Source: Ramlibacter henchirensis
Lineage (GTDB): Bacteria; Pseudomonadota; Gammaproteobacteria; Burkholderiales; Burkholderiaceae_C
Length of the DNA: 64,000 nt
Assembly (NCBI RefSeq): GCF_004682015.1
Contig: NZ_SMLM01000001.1
Span: 1,798,001-1,862,000, forward strand
Reading direction: 5' to 3'
Part shown: positions 34,986 through 43,377 of the stretch, piece by piece
Layout: every line of letters begins with the position of its first letter
How positions within the stretch are numbered: the stretch's first letter is position 1
Made by a program: the position numbers and the translations under genes
The notes under the pieces: model-generated
What the model was told of the DNA's origin: nothing
The model's input: the letters and a program-made list of their open reading frames with translations, nothing else
Databases searched by the model: none

Positions 34986-35021
34986 AAAAAGCCTGCCGGC
35001 TCACGCCGTGCAGGCTTTTTT
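34986..35021. terminator. Rho-independent terminator after the Spy-like gene
   Basis: AAAAAGCCTGC with CGGC and, after TCAC, GCCGT and GCAGGCTTTTTT form a long GC-rich stem flanked by A-run and T-run. It lies between convergent genes and is suited to both strands. Confidence 0.9.
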
Positions 35022-35039
35022 CATGTCGACGTGGATGCC

Positions 35040-35540
35040 TTAACGGCGATACGCAGGATCCTCAGGGTTGGCATTCGGGCGGCCGCCGATCATCGTGCTG
35101 GCCTCGCCCGCCTGCTGCGGCACCCGCTGCACCTCCAGCACCGGCGGCGTGATCACGCGGGAGCCGTCCGGGTTGGCGTTGTGGGTCGCCATGTTCGGCA
35201 CCCCATTGGTCATGGTGCTGGCCTCGCCCGCCTTGGTGGGCACATTGCTCGTCACCGTGGAGCTGTGATGCGGAATCTCGCGGCCCGCGCCCATCACGTG
35301 CGTCGAGGTGGCGCCCTGCGAGCTCGTGGCGCTCTGGACGGGGGCGCCCGACGCGCTGGTCACCGGGGCAGCCGCGCCCGGGGCATTGGAGGTGGCCATG
35401 TTCGGCTGGCCCCTCGTCTGCGTGCTGGCCTCGCCCGCCTTCACGGGCACGTCGCTGGTGGCACTGGCGGTCTGGGCCCAGGCGCCGCCCGCCATCAGGC
35501 CGGCCAGCAGCAGGGAAACGGTGGTCTTGGCTTTGTTCAT
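35040..35540 (-). CDS. Exported protein with three internal AGEAST repeats
   Basis: 166 residues. Signal peptide about 1-22 (LLLAGLMAGGAWAQT). Three copies of a repeat of about 17 residues follow: KAGEASTQTRGQPNMAT, KAGEASTMTNGVPNMAT and QAGEASTMIGGRPNANP, each preceded by a V-P or similar dipeptide. Between them is Ala/Ser/Thr-rich linker. No known family is recognised. A CTGTAGGAC element (GTCCTACAG in gene direction) lies about 109 nt upstream. Probably periplasmic, surface-associated or secreted. Confidence 0.7.
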   Translation of the reverse strand: MNKAKTTVSLLLAGLMAGGAWAQTASATSDVPVKAGEASTQTRGQPNMATSNAPGAAAPVTSASGAPVQSATSSQGATSTHVMGAGREIPHHSSTVTSNVPTKAGEASTMTNGVPNMATHNANPDGSRVITPPVLEVQRVPQQAGEASTMIGGRPNANPEDPAYRR

Positions 35541-35648
35541 GGTGAATGTCCTTGGGAAGTTGGAACAACCGGATCGCCCTTTCGGGACGTGGTGATCCAA
35601 CCTTAGGAGCCGGACCGTGGACGACGTGCCGGACGTGCGAGACGGCTC

Positions 35649-35657
35649 CTGTAGGAC
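35649..35657 (-). promoter_or_regulatory. GTCCTACAG element (minus strand)
   Basis: Reads GTCCTACAG towards the AGEAST-repeat protein gene, 108 nt before its ATG. It lies beside an AGGAGCCG/CGGCTCCT inverted repeat whose arms span about 35606-35652. Confidence 0.45.
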
Positions 35658-35717
35658 CGGTCGCGTTGGCGCCGCGCGACGGAACCTGAGCGCTAAGTCG
35701 TCCTCAGGCGGACCCGC

Positions 35718-36281
35718 CTAGAACGCGGCGGCGTAACGCAACATCACAAGGTTGAGTCCGGGATTGGGCTTCTTCAGCCCGCCGTTCGAGGTGTGCTGCA
35801 GGCGCAGGCTGACTTCGTGCCGAGCCTGTTCGCCGAAGCTGCGCCCGAAGGCCAGGTTGTCGCTGAAGTTCCAGTTGGTGCTGAACGTCTTGTCGCGCGT
35901 GTCGAAGCGCTTGTTCGTCACGGACACGCCGATGCCGCCTTCCAGGAACCAGGGCGAGCGCCCATCGCCGAAGCGGTAGCGCAGCACAGGCACCAGCCCC
36001 AGCTGCTGGAAGTTCTCGCGGCCGCCTGCCGCGGCGCGTGCGCGCCAGAGCGCGACGAACAGTTCCGTCTGCACGCTGAGCTCACCGCCCAGGGCATTCG
36101 CACGCCACGCCCACGGCCATTGCACGCCGACCGCCGCGGCTTGCACGCGGTCCTCGCCGACACCGCCCTGCACGAAAAAGGATGAGGGTTGCCAGCCCTG
36201 CGCGCGGGCCGGTGATGCGAGGCCGCCGGTCACCACGGCCGCGAGGCACACGCAACGGAGCAGTTCGTTTCTACGCTTCAT
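35718..36281 (-). CDS. Acyloxyacyl hydrolase (PagL-like lipid A 3-O-deacylase family)
   Basis: 187 residues. Signal peptide about 1-29 (ending SPARAQG), then an outer-membrane beta-barrel with alternating strands. The PagL motif QHTSNGGLKKPNPG gives the catalytic His and Ser (H-x-S). At the position of PagL Glu140, twelve residues after the Ser, the sequence has Asn, so catalysis may differ or the acid may be supplied elsewhere. It would trim lipid A in the outer membrane. Last aromatic-ended strand (LRYAAAF) fits a barrel C-terminus. Confidence 0.8.
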   Translation of the reverse strand: MKRRNELLRCVCLAAVVTGGLASPARAQGWQPSSFFVQGGVGEDRVQAAAVGVQWPWAWRANALGGELSVQTELFVALWRARAAAGGRENFQQLGLVPVLRYRFGDGRSPWFLEGGIGVSVTNKRFDTRDKTFSTNWNFSDNLAFGRSFGEQARHEVSLRLQHTSNGGLKKPNPGLNLVMLRYAAAF

Positions 36282-36401
36282 CGTGTTCTTTTTCGTACGG
36301 ATGGATGCCGAGTTGATTCTGTGACATCCAGCCGCTGCCGTGGGGTGCGCGCGCAGTCGCACGCTTGCTCGCAAACGTGGCGACTGCCTTCCCTGCCTGC
36401 C

Positions 36402-36410
36402 GTCCTACAG
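36402..36410 (+). promoter_or_regulatory. GTCCTACAG element upstream of the ybhP-clsB-ybhN operon
   Basis: 54 nt before the first ATG (36464), in gene orientation. TTGAGC follows seven bases later and could be a -35 hexamer. One of the seven shared elements. Confidence 0.45.
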
Positions 36411-36463
36411 CCCATGGTTGAGCGCGTCGGTACAAAACCCATTCGGGAAGAGAACACCTCCGT

Positions 36464-37231
36464 ATGACAGACACCACGGCCGGCGCCGCACCCCTGACGG
36501 TGATGACGGTCAACATCCACAAGGGCTTCACGTCGTTCAACCGCCGCTTCATCCTGCCGGAGCTGCGGGATGCGGTGCGCAAGGTCGGCGCGGACGTGGT
36601 CTTCCTGCAGGAGGTGCTGGGCACGCACGAGGACCACGCCAAGAAGGTCAACGGCTGGCCCGAGGCGCCGCACTACGAGTTCCTGGCCGACAGCATCTGG
36701 CCGCACTACGGCTACGGCAAGAACGTGGTGGCGCCCAAGAGCCACCACGGCAACGCCATCATGTCCAAGTTCCCGATCGTGCATTACCAGAACCACGACG
36801 TGTCGCTGCCCGGCCCGGAAAAGCGCGGCCTGCTGCACTGCGTGCTTCGCGTGCCCGGGCGGCCGCTGGACGTCCACGCCATCTGCGTGCACCTGGGACT
36901 GGCCGAGTCGCACCGCCTTCAGCAGCTGGACCTGCTGTGCGAGATGGTTCGCAGCGAAGTGCCGGACAACTCGCCCCTGGTCGTCGCCGGCGACTTCAAT
37001 GACTGGCGTGGCAAGGCCAACGGCGTGCTGGAGCGCGAGATCGGCCTGCGCGAGGTGTTCGTGAACGCTTACGGCGAGCCGGCCAAGACCTTCCCATCGC
37101 GATTCCCTCTGCTGCCGCTGGACCGCATCTATGTGCGCAACGCCTCGGTGCATCTTCCCGTGGTGCTGCCGCGCAGGCCCTGGTCGCACCTCTCCGACCA
37201 TGCGCCGCTGGTCGCCGAAATCCACCTGTGA
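36464..37231 (+). CDS. Endonuclease/exonuclease/phosphatase family protein (YbhP-like)
   Basis: 255 residues, EEP fold. Metal and catalytic motifs are seen in [22 protein letters not shown] and the final [11 protein letters not shown]. Order with clsB and ybhN is the same as in E. coli ybhP-clsB-ybhN. The EEP protein may be a phosphodiesterase acting on a lipid headgroup or nucleic acid; the E. coli counterpart is not well defined. First gene of the operon, 12 bp before clsB. Confidence 0.9.
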   Translation: MTDTTAGAAPLTVMTVNIHKGFTSFNRRFILPELRDAVRKVGADVVFLQEVLGTHEDHAKKVNGWPEAPHYEFLADSIWPHYGYGKNVVAPKSHHGNAIMSKFPIVHYQNHDVSLPGPEKRGLLHCVLRVPGRPLDVHAICVHLGLAESHRLQQLDLLCEMVRSEVPDNSPLVVAGDFNDWRGKANGVLEREIGLREVFVNAYGEPAKTFPSRFPLLPLDRIYVRNASVHLPVVLPRRPWSHLSDHAPLVAEIHL

Positions 37232-37243
37232 ACAGGATGCTGC

Positions 37244-38494
37244 ATGCCTTCCCGCTGGTACGACGGTAACCACTTCACCTTGCTCGAGAACGGCGAGGAG
37301 TTCTTCCCGCGCGTATTCGCCTGCATCGCCAACGCTCGCAAGGAAGTGGTGATCGAGACGTTCATCCTGTTCGAGGACAAGGTGGGCTTGCAGCTGCACG
37401 AGGTGCTGGTGGCCGCCGCGCGACGCGGCGTGCAGGTGGACATGACGATCGACGGCTGGGGCTCCCCCGACCTGTCGCCCGCGTTCATCTCCACGCTGTG
37501 CGAAGCCGGCGTGCGGCTGCACGTGTTCGATCCCGGGCCGCGCCCCTTCGGCCTGCGGCCCAAGGTGCTGCGCCGCATGCACCGCAAGATCGTGGTGGTC
37601 GACGGCGAGACCGCGTTCATGGGCGGCATCAACTATTCGGCGGACCACCTTGCGGACTACGGGCCCGAGGCCAAGCAGGATTGGTCGGTGGAGATGCGCG
37701 GACCGATCGTGGCCGAGATCCACCGCTTCGCCCACGCGGCGCTGGCTTCCGGTTCGCGCCACAGCCCCATGCGGCGCTGGTGGCGCGCGCGCCGCGAGGC
37801 GCGTTCCTCGCCCGAGCAGCTGCCGCGCGCCGGCACTGCGCGCGCGATGCTGATCACGCGCGACAACAGGTTCCACACCACGGACATCGAGAAGCACTAC
37901 CGGATCGCCTTCCGCGCGGCGCGCAAGCGCATCGTGATCGCCAACGCCTACTTCTTCCCCGGCTACCGCCTCATCCGCGACCTGCGCCGCGCGGCGCGCC
38001 GCGGCGTGGACGTCACGCTGATCCTGCAGGGCACGCCCGACATGGCCATCGTGAAGGTGGGCGCCAGCGCGCTCTACAGCTACCTCGCCAGGGCCGGCGT
38101 GCGCATCTTCGAGTATTGCGACCGGCCGCTGCACGGCAAGGTGGCCGTCATCGACGACGAGTGGGCCACCGTGGGCTCGAGCAACCTGGACCCGCTGAGT
38201 CTGCAGCTCAACCTCGAGGCCAATGTCGTCATCCGCGACCGCGCGTTCAACCAGACGCTGCACAGCCGGCTCGAGCGCCTGATGCGCGAAAGCTGCAAGG
38301 AGATCGTGTACGAAGAGCTGGAGAACGCCGGCGGCTTCGTGCACGTGCTGCGCAGCTTCATCGCCTTCCACCTGGTGCGGCTCTATCCGGCGCTCATCTC
38401 CTGGCTGCCGCGCCACCGGCCCAGGCTCGCCCCGGCCATGCCCGAAGAGCTGCAGCCCGCCTGCGCGGTCGGCAACAAGGAGCAAGCCGGATGA
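37244..38494 (+). CDS. clsB: Cardiolipin synthase ClsB (phospholipase D family)
   Basis: 416 residues. Two HKD motifs: HRKIVVVDGETAFMGG (His113, Lys115, Asp120) and HGKVAVIDDEWATVGSSN. The enzyme makes cardiolipin or phosphatidylglycerol by phosphatidyl transfer at the inner membrane. Start ATG 37244. The stop overlaps the ybhN start (ATGA), so the two are coupled. Confidence 0.95.
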   Translation: MPSRWYDGNHFTLLENGEEFFPRVFACIANARKEVVIETFILFEDKVGLQLHEVLVAAARRGVQVDMTIDGWGSPDLSPAFISTLCEAGVRLHVFDPGPRPFGLRPKVLRRMHRKIVVVDGETAFMGGINYSADHLADYGPEAKQDWSVEMRGPIVAEIHRFAHAALASGSRHSPMRRWWRARREARSSPEQLPRAGTARAMLITRDNRFHTTDIEKHYRIAFRAARKRIVIANAYFFPGYRLIRDLRRAARRGVDVTLILQGTPDMAIVKVGASALYSYLARAGVRIFEYCDRPLHGKVAVIDDEWATVGSSNLDPLSLQLNLEANVVIRDRAFNQTLHSRLERLMRESCKEIVYEELENAGGFVHVLRSFIAFHLVRLYPALISWLPRHRPRLAPAMPEELQPACAVGNKEQAG

Positions 38495-39504
38495 ACACGC
38501 ACTCGGCCCACCCGCGCGAGTTCGCGCACGCGCACCGGGCGCCGCCCAGGGCGAGGAAGAAGTCGCGCCTGGCGGAGAAGCCCTGGTGGCCGTGGGTCAA
38601 GCGCGTGCTGACCTTCGCGTTCTTCGCGCTGGTGGCCTGGTACAGCATCCGCTACGCGCGCAACGTCGACTGGGGCGAGGTGTGGCGCACCATCCTCGAG
38701 ACGCCGCGCAACGTGCTGCTGATGGCCGCCGGCGGCGCCGTGGCGAGCTACGCGATCTACTGCAGCTTCGACCTGCTCGGCCGCCACTACACCGGCCACA
38801 AGCTGCGACCGTTCAAGGTGTGGCAGGTCAACTTCATCAGCTACGCCTTCAACCTCAACATGGGTTCGCTGGTTGGGAGCGTGGCCTTCCGGTATCGCCT
38901 TTACGGCCGCTTGGGCCTGGACGTCGCGACGATCACGCGGATCATGACCCTGAGCATCCTGACGAACTGGCTGGGCTACTTCCTGCTGGGCGGTGCGGTG
39001 TTCGCAATCGCGCCGCTGGAGCTGCCCCCCGACTGGAAACTCGACAGCGGGGGCCTGCGCTGGCTGGGCTTCGCGATGCTGGCGGTGGGCTTCGCGTACC
39101 TGCTGGCCTGCTTCTTCGCCAAGCAGCGCAGCACGAAGATCCGCGGCCACGAACTGCTGCTGCCGCCGCCGAAGATGGCGCTGGTGCAGGTGGCGATGGC
39201 AGTGCCCAACTGGATGATCATGGGCGGCATCCTGTTCATCCTGCTGCAGGGTAAGGCCGACTACCCCACGGTGCTCAGCGTGCTGCTGGTGGGCGCGGTC
39301 GCCGGTGTGATCACCCATGTGCCGGCAGGCCTGGGCGTGCTCGAGGCGGTGTTCATCGCCCTGCTCTCCCATCGCGTGCCCGAAGGCCAGCTCCTTGCTG
39401 CGCTGCTGACCTACCGCGCGCTCTACTACATCGCCCCGCTGCTCATCGCGGCGGCTGTCTACCTGCTGGTCGAGGCGCGCGTGCGCAAGACCGCGCCTGC
39501 CTGA
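38491..39504 (+). CDS. Lysylphosphatidylglycerol synthase-like transmembrane protein (YbhN/UPF0104)
   Basis: 337 residues with about eight membrane helices, matching the flippase-like domain of the MprF/UPF0104 family (AGVITHVPAGLGVLEAVFIALL, NLNMGSLVGSVAFRYRLYGR). The basic N-terminus (RAPPRARKKSR) is cytosolic. Last gene of the ybhP-clsB-ybhN operon. Probably moves a phospholipid related to the ClsB product; there is no aminoacyl-transfer domain. Confidence 0.9.
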   Translation: MNTHSAHPREFAHAHRAPPRARKKSRLAEKPWWPWVKRVLTFAFFALVAWYSIRYARNVDWGEVWRTILETPRNVLLMAAGGAVASYAIYCSFDLLGRHYTGHKLRPFKVWQVNFISYAFNLNMGSLVGSVAFRYRLYGRLGLDVATITRIMTLSILTNWLGYFLLGGAVFAIAPLELPPDWKLDSGGLRWLGFAMLAVGFAYLLACFFAKQRSTKIRGHELLLPPPKMALVQVAMAVPNWMIMGGILFILLQGKADYPTVLSVLLVGAVAGVITHVPAGLGVLEAVFIALLSHRVPEGQLLAALLTYRALYYIAPLLIAAAVYLLVEARVRKTAPA

Positions 39505-39517
39505 AAACGAGATTCCC

Positions 39518-39925
39518 ATGGCCCGACCTGCGTTTCCCCCTTGGCTGCCCTGGACGCAGCTCGCGCTGCAGGCCGGCGAAATGCTGATGGCCAGCAGCGT
39601 GGTGATCCCGGTGCGGCTCGGCCGCATGGCCGTCGCCGGGCCGAAGCCCAGCCCGCGCGACCAGCGCGAGTTCGCGCGCATGGGACCGGAAAAACTGCAG
39701 GCCGGCATGGAGTCGTTTTTCGCCGTCGGCGTGGCGCTGCAGCAGATGCAATGGAAATTGCTGGCCCAGATGTGGCAGCCCTGGACCCACTTCGGCCAGC
39801 ACGCGCATGGCGCACCGTGGGCGCAACTCGCAGGCACCGCGCTGACACCGATCCACCGCGCGGCGACCGCCAATGCCCGGCGGCTCACTCGGATAAAGGC
39901 CCGCACCCGCAAGGCGCGCCGCTGA
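39518..39925 (+). CDS. Hypothetical protein, possibly phasin-like
   Basis: 135 residues, mostly amphipathic helices (LQAGEMLMASSVVIPVRLGRM; LQAGMESFFAVGVALQQMQ) with a Trp-rich centre and a strongly basic C-terminus (RRLTRIKARTRKARR). This composition resembles small polyhydroxyalkanoate granule-associated proteins of Burkholderiales, but no motif proves it. 13 bp after ybhN, so possibly cotranscribed. Confidence 0.6.
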   Translation: MARPAFPPWLPWTQLALQAGEMLMASSVVIPVRLGRMAVAGPKPSPRDQREFARMGPEKLQAGMESFFAVGVALQQMQWKLLAQMWQPWTHFGQHAHGAPWAQLAGTALTPIHRAATANARRLTRIKARTRKARR

Positions 39926-39943
39926 AGACTGTACATTCATCCA

Positions 39944-41194
39944 GTGGAACTCAAAACCAAGCTCGCCCTGCTCGCGGATGCCGCGAAATACGACGCGTCC
40001 TGCGCGTCCAGCGGCGGGCGCGCGCGCGATTCCGTGGACGGCACGGGCCTGGGCTCCAACGACGGCACCGGCATCTGCCACAGCTTCACGCCGGATGGGC
40101 GCTGCGTCTCGCTGCTCAAGGTCCTGCTGACCAACTACTGCCAGTTCGACTGCCTCTACTGCGTCAACCGTGCCAGCAGCAACGTGCAGCGCGCACGCTT
40201 CACGGTCGATGAGGTGGTGCACCTCACGCTGGACTTCTACCGCCGCAACTGCATCGAAGGCCTGTTCCTCTCCAGCGGCATCATCCGCAGCCCCGACTAC
40301 ACGATGGAGCAGGTGGTGGAGGTCGCTCGCCGGCTGCGCGAGGAACACGACTTCCGCGGCTACATCCACCTCAAGACCATCCCCGAGGCCGCGCCCGAGC
40401 TGCTGGCCCGCGCGGGGCTGTACGCCGACCGGCTGTCGATCAACATCGAGCTGCCCACGGTCAGCAGCCTGCAGTCGCTGGCACCGGAGAAGGACGCGGC
40501 GGCCATCAAGCGCTCGATGGCGCGGCTGCGTGTGCACATCGACGATGCGCGGCAAGCCAGGCAAGACCATGAGGCCAGGCCGATCACCGTCTTCCGCGGC
40601 GCCAGGCCCAAGCGCGCCGAAGCCCCGAACTTTGCGGCGGCCGGCCAGAGCACGCAGATGATCGTCGGGGCCGATGCGACGGACGACGCGACGATCCTGG
40701 CCACCAGCGCGCAGCTGTACGCGGCCTACGACCTCAAGCGCGTCTACTACTCGGCCTTCAGCCCGATCCCGCATGCCGCATCGGCGCTGCCGCTGAAGGC
40801 GCCGCCGCTGGTGCGCGAGCACCGCCTCTACCAGGCCGACTGGCTGATGCGCCACTACGGCTTCGAGGCGCGCGAGATCGCGCCCCCCGGCGGCATGCTG
40901 TCTCTGGAGGCCGACCCCAAGCTGGCCTGGGCGCACGCGAATCCACAGAGCTTTCCCGTCGACCTCAACCGCGCGCCGCGCGAGTTGCTGCTGCGCGTGC
41001 CGGGCCTCGGCGTGAAGGCGGTCGATCGCCTGATCGCGGCGCGCCGCATCCGCCGGCTGCGCGCGGACGACCTGAAGCGGCTGCACGTGCCCACGCACAA
41101 GGTGCTGCCCTTCGTCGAGCTGGCCGACCACAAACCGCGCGGGTCCTTGCCCACGGTGCATGAACCTTTGCGCGAGCAGGGCGTGCTGTTCTGA
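39944..41194 (+). CDS. Radical SAM protein linked to UdgX (putative DNA modification/repair)
   Basis: 416 residues. The radical-SAM cluster cysteines are Cys66, Cys70 and Cys73 (NYCQFDCLYC), followed by the usual barrel (GLFLSSGII, YIHLKTIPEA). The C-terminal part has a helix-hairpin-helix (LLLRVPGLGVKAVDRLIAARR) for DNA contact. GTG start at 39944; a TACATT hexamer ends six bases before it, so the message may be leaderless. It lies 20 bp upstream of the udgX fusion gene. This pair recurs widely and is inferred to act together on DNA damage. Confidence 0.92.
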   Translation: MELKTKLALLADAAKYDASCASSGGRARDSVDGTGLGSNDGTGICHSFTPDGRCVSLLKVLLTNYCQFDCLYCVNRASSNVQRARFTVDEVVHLTLDFYRRNCIEGLFLSSGIIRSPDYTMEQVVEVARRLREEHDFRGYIHLKTIPEAAPELLARAGLYADRLSINIELPTVSSLQSLAPEKDAAAIKRSMARLRVHIDDARQARQDHEARPITVFRGARPKRAEAPNFAAAGQSTQMIVGADATDDATILATSAQLYAAYDLKRVYYSAFSPIPHAASALPLKAPPLVREHRLYQADWLMRHYGFEAREIAPPGGMLSLEADPKLAWAHANPQSFPVDLNRAPRELLLRVPGLGVKAVDRLIAARRIRRLRADDLKRLHVPTHKVLPFVELADHKPRGSLPTVHEPLREQGVLF

Positions 41195-41214
41195 CCGGAC
41201 CGGAGTTGCCCACC

Positions 41215-42663
41215 ATGCCGCGCCTCGCAAGCGAGATCGACCTGGCGGGCTTTCGCGATGAAGCGCGCGAGCTGCTCGCGCACCAGGTGCCGCCGCACGA
41301 AGTGCATTGGGAGACGGTGCACACGCTCGGCGACGACCTGTTCGCAGATCCCGTGCAGGGCTCCGACCAGCGCTCTCGCAGCATTCCCAAGGCCGCCACC
41401 GCGATCGTGCCGGCTTCCTTCCTGCGGCTGTGCGAAGTCGTCGTGCTGCACAGCGATCCGCAGCGCTTCGCGTTGCTCTACCGCCTGCTGTGGCGGCTGG
41501 TGCACGAGCCCACGCTGCGCAACGACCCGCTCGACGCGGACATGATCCACGCGCAGCAGATGGCGCAGGCGGTGCGGCGCGACATGCACAAGATGAAGGC
41601 CTTCCTGCGCTTCCGCCCGGTGCCCGACGAGGACCACCCCGGCGAGATGCTGCACGTGGCCTGGTTCGAGCCTTCGCACCACATCGTGGAAGCCGTGGCG
41701 CCCTGGTTCTCCCGCCGCTTCACCAACATGCGCTGGGCCATCCTCACGCCCGAGCGCTCGGTGCGCTGGGACGGCCGGCAGCTGCAGTTCGGGCCGGGTG
41801 GCCGACGGCAGGACGCGCCCGCCGCGGACGCCGGCGAAGAGCTCTGGCTCACCTATTACGAGAGCATCTTCAATCCCGCGCGGCTGAAGTTGCGCCAGAT
41901 GCAAAAGGAGATGCCCCGCAAGTACTGGGACAACCTGCCCGAGGCGCAACGCATCGGCGAGCTCTCGTCGCAGGCGCAGGAAAGGAGCGCGGCCATGATC
42001 GATCGTCCGGCTGAACCGGCCCAGCGCCGCATCCCGCGCCCGGTGGCGGTGGAACCCGAAGACACCCTGGCGCGTGACGGCATCGGCTCGCTCGACCACC
42101 TCAAGGCCGCCACCATGCGCTGCCGCGAGTGCCCGATCGGCGAGTTCGCCACGCAATCGGTGGTCGGCGAAGGCCGGCTGAAGGCGCCGCTGATGTTCGT
42201 GGGCGAGCAGCCGGGCGACCAGGAAGACCTGCAGGGCCATCCGTTCGTCGGCCCCGCCGGCAAGCTGCTGGACCGCGCACTCGAAGCGCTGGGCATCCCG
42301 CGCGACATCGTGTTCGTCTCGAATGCGGTCAAGCATTTCAAGTTCGAGTTGCGCGGCAAGCGGCGCATCCACAAGAGTCCGACTCAGCGCGAAGCCGCCG
42401 CCTGCCTGCACTGGCTGGAAGACGAGATCGCGCTGGTTCAGCCGAAGGCGCTGGTCGCGCTCGGCGCCACGGCGGCGCGCTCGCTGATGGGCCATGCAGT
42501 GTCGGTGACCGCCGAGCGAGGCAAATGGCTCGAGCGCGCCGATGGCCGCAAGGTGCTGATCACCCTGCACCCTTCGGCGCTGCTGCGCGTACTGCCGGAC
42601 GAAAGGGAAGCCGCGTTCGACGCCTTCGTCGCGGACCTGAAGAAGGCGAAGAAGGTGCTCTGA
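41215..42663 (+). CDS. UdgX-type uracil-DNA glycosylase fused to an N-terminal DUF4130 domain
   Basis: 482 residues in two parts. Residues about 1-250 are a DUF4130/TIGR03915-type domain (SFLRLCEVVVLH, WFSRRFTNMRWAILTPERSVRWDG). Residues about 285-482 are a UDG-superfamily domain with GEQPGD (330-335), the GHPFVGPAGKLLD loop and the KRRIHKS loop. His386 in that loop is the residue that in mycobacterial UdgX links covalently to the abasic site. Fe-S ligands Cys303, Cys306 and Cys397 are visible; where family 4 enzymes carry the third Cys, His374 is found. ATG 41215 is preferred over TTG 41206. Follows the radical-SAM gene. Confidence 0.92.
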   Translation: MPRLASEIDLAGFRDEARELLAHQVPPHEVHWETVHTLGDDLFADPVQGSDQRSRSIPKAATAIVPASFLRLCEVVVLHSDPQRFALLYRLLWRLVHEPTLRNDPLDADMIHAQQMAQAVRRDMHKMKAFLRFRPVPDEDHPGEMLHVAWFEPSHHIVEAVAPWFSRRFTNMRWAILTPERSVRWDGRQLQFGPGGRRQDAPAADAGEELWLTYYESIFNPARLKLRQMQKEMPRKYWDNLPEAQRIGELSSQAQERSAAMIDRPAEPAQRRIPRPVAVEPEDTLARDGIGSLDHLKAATMRCRECPIGEFATQSVVGEGRLKAPLMFVGEQPGDQEDLQGHPFVGPAGKLLDRALEALGIPRDIVFVSNAVKHFKFELRGKRRIHKSPTQREAAACLHWLEDEIALVQPKALVALGATAARSLMGHAVSVTAERGKWLERADGRKVLITLHPSALLRVLPDEREAAFDAFVADLKKAKKVL

Positions 42664-43161
42664 TCAGCTGTCGACGCCGCTCACGCCACGGCGCGCGCGC
42701 TCGATCGACCGCTTGCCGGCGCGCTTGGCCTTGCCGGCGCTCTCGCCCTGTTGCTGGACGCCGTGGTCGTCGCGGTCGCGCTTGATCACGTCACCGCGGT
42801 CGCGTTGAGGCCGAAGCTCGCCGTCGCCGACCGCGCGGTCCAGGCCGGGATCGCGCGGGATCGGGCCGGGCTCACGAGGGATCACCGGGCCGGTGACGGG
42901 AGCACCTGAGTTCACGTCCGCCTGGCGGCGCGCGCCGAAGCCGGAGCCGGGATCTTCGGGGCTCTGCGGGCCCAGTCCGCCCTGCGGCGGGCCCGACATG
43001 ACGCCCAGGCCCGATTGCGCACCCGCCATCGCGGGCCGTCCCTGGAACGCAGCCGACGAGCCGGCGCTTTGCCCATACACATTGCCGACCGTGAACAGCG
43101 CCACGGCCACGATGGCGGCCGCGATGATCCAGAACCATGCGGTGGGTTGCATCCTTCTCAT
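42664..43161 (-). CDS. Membrane-anchored hydrophilic protein of unknown function
   Basis: 165 residues. One N-terminal membrane segment (about 8-28; AWFWIIAAAIVAVALFTVG) is followed by a disordered Gly/Pro/Arg/Asp-rich tail (MSGPPQGGLGPQSPEDPG; REPGPIPRDPGLDRAVGD). No family recognised. Ends directly against the stop of the udgX gene. A CTGTAGGAC element (GTCCTACAG in gene direction) lies 87 nt upstream. Confidence 0.6.
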   Translation of the reverse strand: MRRMQPTAWFWIIAAAIVAVALFTVGNVYGQSAGSSAAFQGRPAMAGAQSGLGVMSGPPQGGLGPQSPEDPGSGFGARRQADVNSGAPVTGPVIPREPGPIPRDPGLDRAVGDGELRPQRDRGDVIKRDRDDHGVQQQGESAGKAKRAGKRSIERARRGVSGVDS

Positions 43162-43247
43162 GATCGGCTCCTGCGGCAGGCAGACCTGCTGCCCCCGCAG
43201 TGTCGTGCCTCGAACGCGACCGCGTCAGCCGTCAAGCGCGCGAGCCG

Positions 43248-43256
43248 CTGTAGGAC
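43248..43256 (-). promoter_or_regulatory. GTCCTACAG element (minus strand)
   Basis: Reads GTCCTACAG towards the membrane-anchored protein gene, 86 nt before its ATG. TTGACG follows about 12 nt later, a possible -35 hexamer. Confidence 0.45.
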
Positions 43257-43312
43257 GCCTCCGCCCCAGCGGTCAATAGCCCTCGTTCGGCCTGCATGGC
43301 CGATCGTCCCCG

Positions 43313-43321
43313 GCCCTACAT
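43313..43321 (+). promoter_or_regulatory. GCCCTACAT element upstream of the SRPBCC gene
   Basis: Weaker member of the shared GTCCTACRG-like set. It lies 56 nt before the ATG and 21 nt upstream of a good -35 hexamer, which suggests an activator site in this case rather than a core promoter. Confidence 0.35.
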
Positions 43322-43342
43322 TCTGCGGCGAACCTCGCCGTC

Positions 43343-43371
43343 TTGACCCCACGCGCACCCGGCGCGATAAC
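43343..43371 (+). promoter_or_regulatory. Sigma70-type promoter giving a leaderless SRPBCC message
   Basis: TTGACC, a 17-bp spacer and GATAAC. The -10 ends six bases before ATG 43378, so transcription should begin at or within a base or two of the start codon. No Shine-Dalgarno sequence is present. Confidence 0.65.
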
Positions 43372-43377
43372 GGCCCG

